DNA of 64,000 nt from Notospermus geniculatus (Eukaryota > Nemertea > Pilidiophora > Heteronemertea > Lineidae), in assembly GCA_002633025.1 (NCBI GenBank), contig NMRB01000401.1:192784-256783 (forward strand). The letters run 5' to 3'. Shown here in pieces: positions 43,090 through 53,937 of this stretch. A model generated the notes under the pieces. That model was given only the letters and a program-made list of their open reading frames with translations, made no database searches and was not told the DNA's origin. Positions within the stretch are counted from its first letter, which is position 1. Every line of letters starts with the position of its first letter. Position numbers and translations under genes: made by a program.

Positions 43090-43562
43090 GCCTAGCGTAC
43101 ATCGGCCCTGCGACTGGAAGCAACTACCGGCAATGGCGTTTCCGGCAACGGTTGGCGACTACCTGGAACCAGCAGCAACTGATCAGATGCTCAAACAGGC
43201 CAATGTACAGGCACCGGCAACGCTATTGCCGACCATTACCGCTAGTTCCTGCCAGTTGCTCACGTTCTACTCATTGCCAATGGTTGCTTCTAGTCGTCTT
43301 CAGTCGCTTCCGATGCACGCGCGCTGGCAATGAATTTCCGCATTTGTGAAGCACACCTGGTCACGTGATGGAATCCCGTGACCCACAACATGATTCCCGA
43401 GTGGTCCGATTGGAAGACATCGACAGTTTCTTTGTGGCACTCAGTACCATTGCCTGTCCAATGTGCGCACTCCGGATTGAAGACTGGATTGTGCCACTTG
43501 TTGCCGCAATGACCTGTCGTGTTCAGTTGCTTCCAGTCGCAAGGCCGATGTACACTTGGCTT
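43090..43562. mobile_element. Foldback family K, copy 1
   Basis: Ends GCGTACATCGGCCCTGCGAC and GTCGCAAGGCCGATGTACAC are inverted repeats, continuing inward through TGGAAGCAACT / AGTTGCTTCCA. The centre has GGTCACGTGATGG and a mirrored TGACCCACAACATG block. The copy at 51989-52490 is parallel. Frames of 87-106 codons within follow the arms. It shares GCAACTGATCAG and related words with family H. Confidence 0.9.
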
Positions 43563-44046
43563 AACTATCGTTATTCTATGGAAGGCTATGGTGGGATCCC
43601 CATCCATGCAGCTACTTTCTGCTTACAAGTATATTTTCATTGGCTATATTTGCATTTTTTTCAAGCCGTAATGACAGATTTCTAAGTCTGTCGCACTTTC
43701 TTTTCTACAAGTTCTTACAACAGCATGTTGGTGATGAAAACATGTTCGTACTGCTTATGAAAAAGCAGCATGATCCATCTTAGCTTTGCGACAGTAATGA
43801 AGGTTGTTGTATATAATATCCCTCATTACCCTATATACTGATACAGACAGATCTTATGAGGTTTACCAATCCTTCTCCTCGACCAACCCAAGGACCTCTT
43901 CGCCTGTATTCATTGTGTTTGTCAGGTTGCTGTGGTCTCCTTCAGGTCCCCATAAATGTTGCTTGCTTGTCTGGGAGAGGTTTGGGACTCACCTTAGGAG
44001 AAGGTGATGGATCATGGGTTTATTGGTGTGCTATGCTGAGTATCCC
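43563..44046. other. No gene seen
   Basis: Short overlapping plus frames (67-73 codons, 43804-44077) are unrecognised. Confidence 0.4.
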
Positions 44047-44531
44047 GGGGCTTACAGGTCAACATTGTGTCTATTGAAGCAACTCGACGGATCCGTCGCA
44101 GATCAAAAAACCACCACGCGCAGCAGGTCTACATTTCAGCGATTGAGAGGAACTCGGAGCAACTGGCAGTTACCTCGAACAGCCTGCTCATGTCGACAGC
44201 GCGTCTTACATGCCCCCAGTCCATTCCATTGCTGCCATTTTCTTTTTTCAGTATATGTCACGTGATTTACAATGAAATATCCCCTTCAAGCAACTGATCA
44301 GTCGCAAGCAGGCGCAGGTTGACGGATCTGAGTGGAACTGGAGACAACTAGTCACCGAAAAGTAGAATATGGGCAACTCGCGGCAACTAGCGGATCCGGC
44401 AGTTGCTCAGAGATGCAAGTGCGGTCAGGTCGACAAAATCAGCAACTGATCAGTCACTCCGAGTTGCTTCCATCGCCGGAAAGCTAGTTGCCGCGAGTTG
44501 CCTCAAGATGCAATGTCGACCTGTAAGCCCC
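44047..44531. mobile_element. GCAACT-rich foldback family H, long copy
   Basis: Outer ends GGGGCTTACAGGTCAACATT and AATGTCGACCTGTAAGCCCC are inverted copies, followed by TGAAGCAACTCG / CGAGTTGC. The element contains at least eight GCAACT or AGTTGC words. The centre is present here, unlike at 32980-33254. The first part of the 160-codon frame at 44403-44885 is this element's right arm. Confidence 0.9.
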
Positions 44532-44849
44532 TTCTTTATGAAAATACCGGTACAAGATTGTGCTGGACGTCCAGAGATGAAGATACCAGGCCTACGAAGA
44601 GCTAGATTCTGCTGGAGTAATATTGGTTTTAGCTTGGAATACAAGCATGTTCTTCCGGAGAATAGGTTCTTTTTCAGCTATTGGCTTCTTTTTGCAAACA
44701 ACAAGGTCGTATCAGAAAAATCGGTTGTTTGGTTCTTTTTTCTCACGTTGGGTTGTCCTCAACCTCTTGCCACAGGCGTAAACCGAACAACTAGGTTCAA
44801 CTCTTTTGTGGAAATCATAGGTTTGCTATGTTGGTCAGTATTGCCTATC

Positions 44850-45038
44850 GACAGTACCGGGATTCGAACCCACGTCTTCACATAAGGCAACACCACCAGC
44901 ATTGAGGGAAAGCTTGGACACTAATGTGCGAAATCCCCATCGTATGATGGGGATTTGTGTACTTTGGTTGTGCACGCTTTCCCTCATGCTGGCGGTGTTG
45001 CCTTATGTGAAGACGTCGGTTCGAATCCCGGTGCTGTC
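44850..45038. mobile_element. Palindromic pair of tRNA-like units
   Basis: GACAGTACCGGGATTCGAAC at 44850-44869 mirrors GTTCGAATCCCGGTGCTGTC ending at 45038. Pairing continues through GACGTCTTCACATAAGGCAA, CACC(A/G)CCAGCAT and GAGGGAAAGC. The centre is itself a hairpin, AAATCCCCATC-GTAT-GATGGGGATTT. Each arm has a tRNA-type box B at its outer end, so the units point away from each other. A clear box A and acceptor stem are not visible, so these are tRNA-like, not functional tRNA genes. Confidence 0.85.
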
Positions 45039-46399
45039 AATTCTTTGACGAGATGTTCTATCAGAAACAAGTCGATTTTGTAGGGAAAACTACATTTTTG
45101 TGAAAAAAAATGTAATTCTTGGTAAACAGTAAAAGCATCCTCTATAGGAGATAAGAAGCTGAGAAATTGACTAACTTTTTGAAGATTGGGCCAGTCTTCA
45201 CCATTCATGAATACAAATATCTATAAGTTCATTTTATCTTCCATTGTCACTGACGAATATCCTAAACCCAACTCTGTAATTTTTCACTCACATAACTTAT
45301 TCCCGCATGTAAAAAATCCTATAACCTTGCGACACTTGCAAGCTACTGTAGAGTTTCTTAGCCTAGTTTGTATTCAGCTCTTGGCTACCGAATTAGTATT
45401 GCAGCCAATATAGAAAGTTCTTTAGGTTTTATTAGCTTAGTTAGTTGTTCAGTAGCTAAAAATTTTTTACGGTTAGTCCATAGGGAATATTTTGGGCGGT
45501 TCTTTTTGCACCTGGGATGTTATGATCCAGGGATATGTGCTCAATTAGAATGGCTTACCATGTTAGTGAGAAAGTAGAACAAATTCCAGATGTGTGCAGT
45601 TACAGACTCACTGAAACCATGCCCAAAATCCATGAATTCAAACACTCACCGGGAGTACATTTAGTTCAGTCTTATGCAGGTGCGTGTCTGTGAAGCACGG
45701 TTTCTGCCAGAAATTGTTTGAGGGTACCGGTACTATTTTCTTCAAAATCAACAAAAACCCCATGAAATTCTGTTCCTTTGAGTGTACTAGCATCGTAAGC
45801 TTAATACCTTCTGGCATAAACACTGTGAAGGTAGATCTGTAGGCTATGTATATAGAGTCCGATATTAATATTTTAGTTAGTTTGGGACACATTGCAGATA
45901 ACTCATTTTATCAACAGAAAATTACACTCAGAGATAACACTAAGGTTTTCTTTAGGAAAATTTCAAATTATCTTTGAGAAAGAAATCACAAAATGATAGT
46001 GTATACCCCGTACCACCACAAGAATATTGCAAAAGATCACATCGTTGCTTTCAGTCGGGTAAGAAAAAACCTCGCGTAGGGATTTGCTACGAAGAAATAT
46101 CAGGAAGGGATGCACTGGACTGAACAGCTTTGAGTATTCATGTTGATGTGAATTTTTTGCCAGCGGGTTGACGTTCTTTTGCGAAAGAACCTACGTTGGA
46201 ATCTTAAGGGATGGATGTTGCTGGAGACGCTAACTTCTGAATTGGAACTGCAGGAACTGCATCTACGAACCCAAGGCAGAAGAAGCCAGTATCATTGTGT
46301 GCACCTTCGTTCAGTTACACGTACTATACCATCACAGATTGAGGCAAAAAGGACACTAGTCTGGCCTACTCCTTGCAGGGTTGGTGGAACAGTGTCGGA
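45039..46399. other. No gene seen; A/T-rich
   Basis: A/T-rich stretch with frames of 69-84 codons on both strands, none recognised. Successive short frames between 45186 and 45577 shift reading frame, which could reflect a decayed coding segment, but no family can be named. Confidence 0.4.
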
Positions 46400-46870
46400 A
46401 CAGTGTATGTGAACTGAAAACAGTCAAAAGGATACTAGTATGCGAGTACTCTTTGCAGAGTTGGTGGCAGATTGTACTTGTGAATCAAAAGCAGTCCAAA
46501 GGATACCAGTACTCTTTGCAGAGTTGTGGCAGTCGTCGAAAGGATACTGGTACTCTTAGAATTAGTGGCAGTCCAAAGGATACCAGTACTCTTAGCAGAG
46601 TAAGTGACAGTCGTCCAAAGGATACCTACTATTTGCAGAGTTAGCGACAGTCGTCCAAAGGATACCAGTACTCTTAGCAGAATTAGTGGCAGTTCGAAGG
46701 ATACTATGCTTTTAGCAGAGTTGGTGCCAGATTGTACAGTCAGAGCAGTTGTGAAACAAAAGCAGTCAAACGGATACTAGAACTCTAGCAGCGTTAGTGG
46801 CAGTCCAAATGACACTACATGTAGTATACTCTTAGCAAATTATACTGTCTGAGCAGTCGTGAACCAAAAA
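46400..46870. repeat. ~49 bp degenerate minisatellite
   Basis: Words CAGTCCAAAGGATACCAGTA and CTCTTAGCAGAGTTAGTGG recur about nine times with a period near 48-50 bp and several deletions. Distal units lose similarity. No maintained frame. Confidence 0.9.
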
Positions 46871-47477
46871 CTGTCGTGAATTTCAGCCGCTCTCACTTTA
46901 AGTGAGCCAGTCAACTAAACATATTAGTAAATTAGGATAGATTTACATGTCAAAATCTTATGAAACAATTTAGGTACAGATAACCTGTCTTGCTGAAAGA
47001 TCTCAGGAGACTCTTGTGCCATCTCCCGTCTTGTAAATCTATGCATTATGTAAAGCGTGTTAAACCCGGTGCAGACAGAATCGAGACACGAAGACAGACT
47101 GGTGTAACATGATCGAAAATAGCCATTGATTTTGACTTACGATGAATGGAATTTATATTGGCTGTCACAGTGATTTGTAAGCTGCTGAAGATATGGATCG
47201 TCACCAATGGGAAATACGGTGCAGAAAAACGAAAGACAATTAGCATTAGAAGTGTTCTGTCAGTACCTGTCAATTATTCGAGTGGGATAGTTTGGATGTT
47301 CTAGGAAAAAATTGTAAGACATGAAAAAATAGGAGAAAGTTCCATAGAACAGAAGAGAGTTTTGGTGAATGGATTCATGACACACGGTTTATAGGCATTC
47401 ACCAAGTTTTATGTTTTCAGAATTCCCGACACACTTTGGGGTAACAGATCGGGAAGCAATTGATTTTCACTGTTTTG
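46871..47477. other. No gene seen
   Basis: Ordinary sequence; one 75-codon minus frame, unrecognised. Confidence 0.45.
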
Positions 47478-47670
47478 AAAAGATTAAAGACTAAAGACTA
47501 AAAATTAAAGACTAAATTTTTAAAAATTAAAGAAAAAAGATTAAAATTAAAGACTAAAGATTTTAAAAAATTAAAGACTAAAGATTAAAAAAATTAAAGA
47601 CTAAAGACTGAAGATTAAAAATTAAAGACTAGAGATTAAAGAAAATTAAAGACTTAAGACTGAAGATTAA
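47478..47670. repeat. AAAGACTAAAGATTA simple tandem array
   Basis: Purine-rich array of AAAGACTAAAGATTAAAAATT words, with almost no C or G on the plus strand apart from GAC and GAT steps. Low-complexity satellite. Confidence 0.95.
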
Positions 47671-48180
47671 AGACTTGGAAGAACTTAGCATGCTGAGCGG
47701 GGAAGAGAGCATGGTACACAAATTATTCCAAAAAAGACCTCTTTGTCAACACCTCTGGCACTTTCTGCTCTCTCAAAAAGAGTTCGACAAAGGAGTATAA
47801 AAATTGTTTGTGTTACGGATATCTGAGACTTCTTCCATCTTCCGTGCCTTATTGAGATTCATGTCTGATACCTCAGATAACTCAGTAGCTATCTCTTCTG
47901 ACTGAGGACATATTGGATAAGAAAAGGACAACATCAATTTGCCAAGCATGGCTGGACGTTTCTTTAATGCTGCATAGGCACAGCATTTTTGCCTCGGAGA
48001 AAAACCGATCTGCTGACAAAGCATCATCTGAGTGGATTACGCAAGTTGAGATATTGGTATTGGCTTTTGTATGGTGTTGAATCACCACCTGAAGCTCAGT
48101 CCATCAGTGCATGTTACTTGTATATTTACAATTACTTTCTGCATATGCAGTAGGGACACTGCCCAAGCTGGCAGTTGGCA
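47671..48180. other. No gene seen
   Basis: Overlapping minus frames of 84 and 68 codons (47773-48088) are unrecognised; no other structure. Confidence 0.4.
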
Positions 48181-48480
48181 ACATCTAGTTGTGACCTTGA
48201 CCTTGAGAAAGTCGCAGGTTTTTCATCTTGACCTTGAACTCTATGGATACAAGTAGCAACATTTGGAAATGGCCTTGACCTTTGGAGAAAGTAGGCCTGA
48301 TCAAGTGTGACAGTAGGTATTTGACCTTGGCCTTCAATTCTATTGATATAATTAGGAACCTTTGGTAGAACTTGATCAGAGTGGAGCAGTGTGCCATTTA
48401 GTCAGAATACTTAGGAGATAAGACGAACATGACCTTGACCTCAACTGCCTTGGATTTTGAGTGACCTTGAACTGTCATGA
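48181..48480. repeat. TGACCTTGA-rich degenerate repeat
   Basis: TGACCTTGA or close variants occur at about 48192, 48229, 48275, 48321, 48431 and 48462, between spacers that share TTGAACTCTATGGATA / TTCAATTCTATTGATA and GGAGAAAGT words. The spacing is irregular. The word equals TCAAGGTCA on the other strand, the binding consensus of monomeric nuclear receptors of the ERR/SF-1 type, but binding is unproven. Confidence 0.65.
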
Positions 48481-49538
48481 ATAATTTGCAGTGAAACTTG
48501 TGTGTTCTAAATTCCACAACACTTGGACTTTATAATGTATGACTGTTGAGGTTTGGCTTGGATTGTAATTGATAGGATTCTTTACTTAGTGTCAACATAG
48601 GCATCGTTAACCTAGAATTTTGATCAATTGGAATTGCATTATGTTGTAAGGAGGAGTGAGGATGCAAAAAATGAACTTTGACCATAAGATGAGTGGCACA
48701 CCCAAAAAAAATTGCTGATGTTCTGATTACTGAGGATCAACCTATACATTCCATGACTCTTGATTTGCAAGAACTACTGTTGATATTTTTGAAGGGTTGA
48801 GTAATAGCTAGTTCATGTCCTTGGGTGTGCTGTGTCATGTTAACGAAATGCACTATCCAGTAGAAATACATGTTGAGTAGAGATAATACTATTTTTTGCC
48901 ACGCATCTCGGATTCTGTGTCCGTCACTGACTCATGTTGATATATCGATAACGTGATGCAACATCCAGTTACCGCGGTGATCTAACCATTCTGGAGTGCT
49001 GCCATCTGTGAGTGGACCAAGGAACTGAACATTCTTCCCTCTTGCTGTGTTTATATTTTGCTTCCTGCTCAAACTATGGTGCTTTTTGTCGACCTGTGTA
49101 CGCTTGGAAATTCGATGTTTGTAAAGTCGTGGAAGTGGCTAGGTTTCATATACTCTTCAAGAAATCTTCAATCGATTTCGAGCTGACATGTTGTATTCGA
49201 AAGAAATATTGCTGGAAACTTGGACTCGAACTCGAACTTTGGTTTCCAACGAGTACAAAGGCACAGATTTGTACAGAGCTTTTCTAAGCTGACGTGACCT
49301 TTGACCCCATGATGTCCGCCATGTTCATAGACTATGAAATATTGAGAATCTTCCCTCCGAGTGGACGGTAGTGGCAATGTTCCCACGACACCAGCGCCGG
49401 TGGACTGTCATCACCGACGAACAACGTATACTTTGGGTAAGTTTCCATGGTCAGGTTGTTTCTGCTCACTGGTCTAAAACAGGTGAGCTATTGCCATACT
49501 GCAGCATCCGTCGTCGTGAACATGGTTGGCACATATCT
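48481..49538. other. No gene seen
   Basis: Plus frame of 91 codons (49012-49287) unrecognised. A GGGTAAGT donor-like word follows a short open segment at about 49380-49440; no acceptor or protein family supports an exon. Confidence 0.35.
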
Positions 49539-50168
49539 AAACTTATGCAAGCCGGGTTAGGAACTTCAAACTTGGTAGGCAAGTACCTTATGGCAAAAAT
49601 GTGTGGCGGTCTAGGAAAGCCCGTCAGATGTCGCTGAATGATCAACAAGGGCTGTCAGATTGCCTGCTACTGTTTACTTGTTACGTAGTACATTTTAGCT
49701 ATTGCAACGCACGGGTTCACCAAGGCCATTCCTCAAATGCGACATCTGACGGATTTTCCTAGACCGCCTCAAATTTTCTGCAGACAGGTCAGGAACTTGA
49801 AACTTGGTGTGCAGGTACCTTATGGCAAACATATTCTGTAGATTGAAACTTCGCGCAACAAATTGTACACCTTAAAAACCTGTGGGGGGCTTATTGAAAA
49901 AAACTTCTTTTGGTTATATCTCCTGAACCTTGGGTTCTTCAATCAAGAAACTTTTATGTTAGGTTCCTCTAATGAGAAAACCGTTGACATAGATCCTGGG
50001 TTTCTGATTTGACCTACTTTTTGAAGGTCACAATGATCTGATTTCAAACAATAGCTACTGTTTGATCTAGCTTCTTCTACTTTCATACAGTATGGCCCTG
50101 TGGGACCACTACACAAGAGAAAAATAATACATGTAATGCGGTTGGATAATATGGCCACCAGGTGGTAT
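49539..50168 (+). repeat. AGGTCA-type dispersed repeat, diverged copy split by a MITE
   Basis: AGGAACTTGAAACTTGGTGTG and TACCTTATGGCAAA words occur on both sides of the MITE at 49600-49772 (49559-49598 and 49789-49829). Further on are TTGACCTACTTTTTGAAGGTCA (about 50008-50031) and ATGGCCACCAGGTGGTATTA, as in 30160-30565 and 31621-32554. No termini are preserved. Confidence 0.7.
49600..49772. mobile_element. MITE family J, copy 2 (opposite orientation)
   Basis: Begins TGTGTGGCGGTCTAGGAAAG and ends TTTTCCTAGACCGCCTCA; the interior is the reverse complement of 38733-38926 (AACAAGGGCTGTCAGATTGC, ACGTAGTACATTTTAGCTATT). The right terminus is damaged. It is ~20 bp shorter than copy 1. Confidence 0.92.
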
Positions 50169-50678
50169 TATGTCTTCATCTTCCTTAGTGACATGTGAGC
50201 ACAATGGCCCGGGCCATTCCATATATTCTTCAAAAAAAACTTCAAATCGATGTTGTCATTATATTCTGACCTATTTATCTCTCTACCCGCATTTGTTATA
50301 TGAATCGGTGAATAACAGTAGATTTTTTTACCTCATTCTGGATGTTGCCTTCCTCCCCTCTCAGACAGTAATTCAACAACAAGAGTACATCTAGCTCCCA
50401 ACTGCTCCCAAATTACCATCCTGATAAATTCACTTCCTTTTGACATTATGGCAAATTATGGAGATCCGTAGACACATTTGGGAATCAGTCGTCATGGTTA
50501 CGGGGCAATTCAACCAGTCAGGTCGGAACTCTCTGAACTCAGGTATCTGCATTTTAGATCCCTTCTAACAAGAGAGGTGCTAAACTAAATAGAGAGTAAC
50601 CGTGTGGTGTTAAACTGATATAGCGGTGACTGTCCTTTGAAGATCCTAGGTCAGGTTGAATAAGGACACTCTCGTATA
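50169..50678. other. No gene seen
   Basis: Unstructured; GAGAGTAACCGTGTGG near 50590 and no repeat. Confidence 0.45.
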
Positions 50679-50908
50679 CCATTCTCAAATTTGCAGATCT
50701 GCGCACTTCTGCCGAAATCTCAACCAGAACCTCGATCTGAAACCAGCTGACGTGACGCTATCCATGATTCAGCAATTGTTGAGTCTGACGCGATGTCTTC
50801 GACGTCACGGGGGTCTGCATCACGTCATTCAGTTTCAGACCGAGGTTGTGGTTGAGATTTCGGCGGAAGTGCGCAGATCTTTGTCGTTTACGTCAATTTG
50901 AGAACGGT
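50679..50908. mobile_element. Foldback MITE family F, copy 4
   Basis: Ends CCATTCTCAAATTTGCAG and GTCAATTTGAGAACGG pair, and the arms carry GCCGAAATCTCAACCAGAAC versus ACCGAGGTTGTGGTTGAGAT. The centre has CCATGATTCAGCAATTG, which aligns to the centres of copies 1 and 2 in the appropriate orientation. This is the best-preserved copy, with ~110 bp arms. Confidence 0.93.
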
Positions 50909-51985
50909 CTATAGCACTGCCATCTGTGCCGCCATGAGTCGACACTGTTTTGGGAAGGTCAGTGATCCTCTTGACCTTTTCCGGACTGGGGCTCCCTTGG
51001 CTCTGGACTGAAGCAAAAATTTCTTTCTTCCCATCACCCACCATGGCCCACACGGCTTCAATCGCTTGCCGAGTATGTTTGCAAATGCTCGGCCAATATT
51101 CTTGCAAAGCGCCACCGGCCAAATTTGGCTGAAGACACTGAACTGAAAAGTGTTCAAGGCCACCTGCTGCAATGATGGGAGCATCAGAAATCTGGCGTTA
51201 TTATCCCTGTATATGATCGGATAAAAAACATCAAGCATTCTGATGCAAATGAAGTAGGCTACAGTATGTTGCACAATTGACCTACCTTATCCACGTACCT
51301 TCCACGAACGTCACGTGGAAGGTACGCTTCAGTTCATTGCGTATGGTACAGGTGCGTCACGCATCTATTCTGCGTGAGGTCTGCGCACCACACGCGAATG
51401 ACCTCATGTCTTTACTGCGTGCCTTCCATGATAGTGCACGACGTCCGCGGAAGATACGAGGACGGTACGCGCATGATGCTGCATGTGGTATGCAGATGGT
51501 GTGCGAGGTGGAAGGGAGGTCATGCAATTGTGCAACATACTGCATGTATTAACTTTCATTTGGCACTCTCGCCCATCCCAGGCAATTTTGTATTCCATTG
51601 ACCATCTTATGCCATCTAAAATGGGTTCCACTGACTCGTGCTGAATATTTTTTTTTTGGGGGGGGCACCTGTCTGAAACAGACTCCTGCTGATATTGCAA
51701 TGCCGTGTGGTATCCGACAAAAAATGCATCGGCGGAAGACTTCAGATGCTGTTGAGAGTCTGCCTTCCTTTGTCACGTCGTCGGCTGCCGATATCATTAT
51801 TCTCCACAGTGACTCACCAGCTGAGGATTAAATCACACAACAGGGATGGCCACCTCATTTACAATTCAACAGGTATCACTCGAAATCCAAGCTTAGTCAT
51901 CCAGTATTCAATATGTTTGCGACTTGATTAAAGGGACTATGAACCTTTTTCTGTTCAGCTTTGGAAGTTTTGTCCACAGTGTCTA
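50909..51985. other. Hairpin-rich, GC-richer stretch; no gene
   Basis: A 13 bp-arm palindrome GTACCTTCCACG / CGTGGAAGGTAC lies at about 51296-51324. From 51330 to 51500 the sequence is GC-rich with many GCGCA/TGCGC words. T8 and G9 runs sit at about 51648-51666. Minus frames up to 121 codons (50909-51274) overlap family F and are unrecognised. Confidence 0.45.
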
Positions 51986-51988
51986 CAG

Positions 51989-52490
51989 GCTCGCGTACAT
52001 CGGCCTTGCGACTGGAAGCAACTACTGGCAATGGCATTTCCGGCAACAGTTGGCGACTACCTGGAACCAGCAGCAACTGATCAGATGCTCAAACAGGCCA
52101 ATGTTCGTGCACCGGCAACGCTATTGCCGACCGTTGCTGCTAGTTCCATCCAGTTGCTCATGTTCTACTCGTTGCCAGCGGTTGCTTCTAGTTGTCTTCA
52201 GTTGCTTCCGATGTATGTGTGCTAGCAATGAATTTCCTCTTTTGTGGAGCACACCTGGTCACGTGAATGTTTATCACATGACTCCTGAGTGGTCTGATAG
52301 GAAGACATCGGCAGTTTCCATGTAGCATTCAGTACCATTGCCTGTCCGATGTGCGCGCTCCAGATTGAAGACTGGAATGTGCCACTTTTTGCCGCAATGC
52401 CCTGTCGTAATCGATGTGTGTGGAATGCGTACATCGATAGCGACTGTTGTGTTCAATTTCTTCCAGTCGCAAGGCCGATGTACACTAGGC
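51989..52490. mobile_element. Foldback family K, copy 2
   Basis: Same structure and direction as 43090-43562: GCGTACATCGGCCTTGCGAC ... GTCGCAAGGCCGATGTACAC, with ACCTGGAACCAGCAGCAACT and TGATCAGATGCTCAAACAGG inside. About 30 bp longer, owing to an extra GTGGAATGCGTACATCGA segment near 52420. The 133-codon frame over it is an artefact. Confidence 0.9.
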
Positions 52491-52623
52491 TTAAGCCTTT
52501 ATCTTCCCCTTTTACTGGCACATTACTGTTCAAAGTAACTGAGTTTGCCAACAAGGTTGCTGGGACCACACCTGTCATAACTACCTTATCACAAATGGGA
52601 ACATCGTCTCTTTGAGGTAAGGA

Positions 52624-52653
52624 ACTACAGTATACAAGATTGTATACTGTAGT
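52624..52653. repeat. 14 bp-arm perfect hairpin
   Basis: ACTACAGTATACAA and TTGTATACTGTAGT are perfect complements separated by two bases. Probably the remnant of a Tc1/mariner-like end pair (CAGTATAC type) or a chance palindrome. Confidence 0.8.
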
Positions 52654-53056
52654 ACTGACCAGTCCTGGGCAATGTTCTGTAGGATAGTGGTGGCTCAAGT
52701 ACTGGCCAGAGTGGCCCAACTCATTATCAATTCACCAGGCTCTCCTTTCGGTTATTCACAGTGACTCATCCAGTCTCAGCGATCTATGAGTCTCCTAGTC
52801 CGAGTAGGACAGATCGCTGGCCTTGCATTCTTGCCTTGGCAAGGAGTTCGTCTGAAAGTACAGTCCACTGTTTGTCTTCCATATTCTGAATTATGCTGCT
52901 CCCTCTTCTAACCGATTGGCTCACTGCTTCCTTGTGTTCTTGGGTAAGTTTATAATCCATGTGAGAGTTTTCTCTTGCATGTTGGCTCTACATGGGCCAT
53001 TCGACTGTTAAAACTATATGGCAGTCATTTGTGTCTTTGGTCTCCAACATTAAGTC
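52654..53056. other. No gene seen
   Basis: No structure recognised in this interval. Confidence 0.45.
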
Positions 53057-53061
53057 ACAGG

Positions 53062-53232
53062 CAGGGGCGGATCCATGATTTCAGAAAAGAGGGGGTGCAC
53101 TGTGCTAGAAACATTGAAATCTGCGGTGAATTTCAATGATTTGCTCCAAATTTCAGGATTTCATGGTCAATTTTACAGATTTGTTGGCCGAAAGGGGGGC
53201 GCGGGCCAGGTGCACCCCCGGATCTGTGCCTG
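53062..53232. mobile_element. 171 bp CAGG-ended MITE with 5 bp duplication, copy 2
   Basis: Ends CAGGGGCGGATCC and GGATCTGTGCCTG, flanked by ACAGG (53057-53061) and ACAAG (53233-53237), a 5 bp duplication with one change. The interior is the inverted counterpart of 21594-21773 (GAAATCTGCGGTGAATTTCA, AACAAATCTGTAAAA complement). hAT-like ends; non-autonomous. Confidence 0.88.
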
Positions 53233-53237
53233 ACAAG

Positions 53238-53937
53238 GAAACCAACAATGGCGAATTGCCCATTGTTTGAGAGCCAACTTGCAGGAAAAACGTTACCCTG
53301 ATTCCTTGATATGGTACATGCGTGTTGGAGTGACCAGAGGCATATTTAAATACTTCACATTCTTGTGAAAACCACGCCTTGGTTTCTGTCTGGATCACAT
53401 CCTTCACGCAAGCTGTAGCCAAATCACGGAAATGCCTCTAATGTAAGACGGGTTTAATACAGCAATTCAGTTGAGCAACATGACTTCACCGTCAGCAAGC
53501 ATCATCGAGGGATGTCGGGAGATATTTCCTTGTGTATTGCATATTTCCTTTGTGCCCCATCCCCAACCCCAACCTGTTGCTAGAGTTAAGCGATCTTTGA
53601 TTTCAGGTTTCATTTAGGAAAGTTGAGGTTATCATTCATAAGAAATGAAAACATTTTGCACCATCAATTTTTTTCCATGCAAATGTACCTAATATCTAAC
53701 ATGAATCTCTTGTTTCTTTCTTTTCATGGATGTACCCTTGATGTCATAATAGGTAAGTGTAATACATGTACCGGTAGTTCTCTAGATTTTAGGATAAATT
53801 GTGTGTGAAATGAAAGTTTTCGGGAAAAGTGTCCACTGATATGCTCGTCTCCAGTGAGACCGTGGTGATACTTCAAATTTTCCACCAACAATGCCAGCGT
53901 TTACCGGCGTACATATAACTATATGCCACGGAAATAA
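53238..53937. other. No gene seen
   Basis: A GGTAAGT donor-like word follows a pyrimidine-rich stretch near 53713-53757, but the intervening frame is not recognisable as an exon. No repeats. Confidence 0.4.

Noticed and set aside
44403-44885. 160-codon plus-strand frame
   Set aside because: Its first third is the right arm of foldback family H and its last residues come from the tRNA-like palindrome at 44850. No conserved domain.
47478-47670. Coding or regulatory meaning of the AAAGACTAAAGATTA array
   Set aside because: It is simple-sequence DNA; any frame is low-complexity and interrupted.
49371-49437. Possible first exon ending at a GGGTAAGT donor
   Set aside because: Only the donor word supports it; the peptide is unrecognised and no promoter, acceptor or partner exon was identified.
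52541-52625. Possible exon ending in a GAG|GTAAGG donor at 52616/52617
   Set aside because: The most protein-like frame has a stop just before the donor, and the upstream AG lacks an adjacent pyrimidine tract. Donor-like words are expected by chance in 64 kb.
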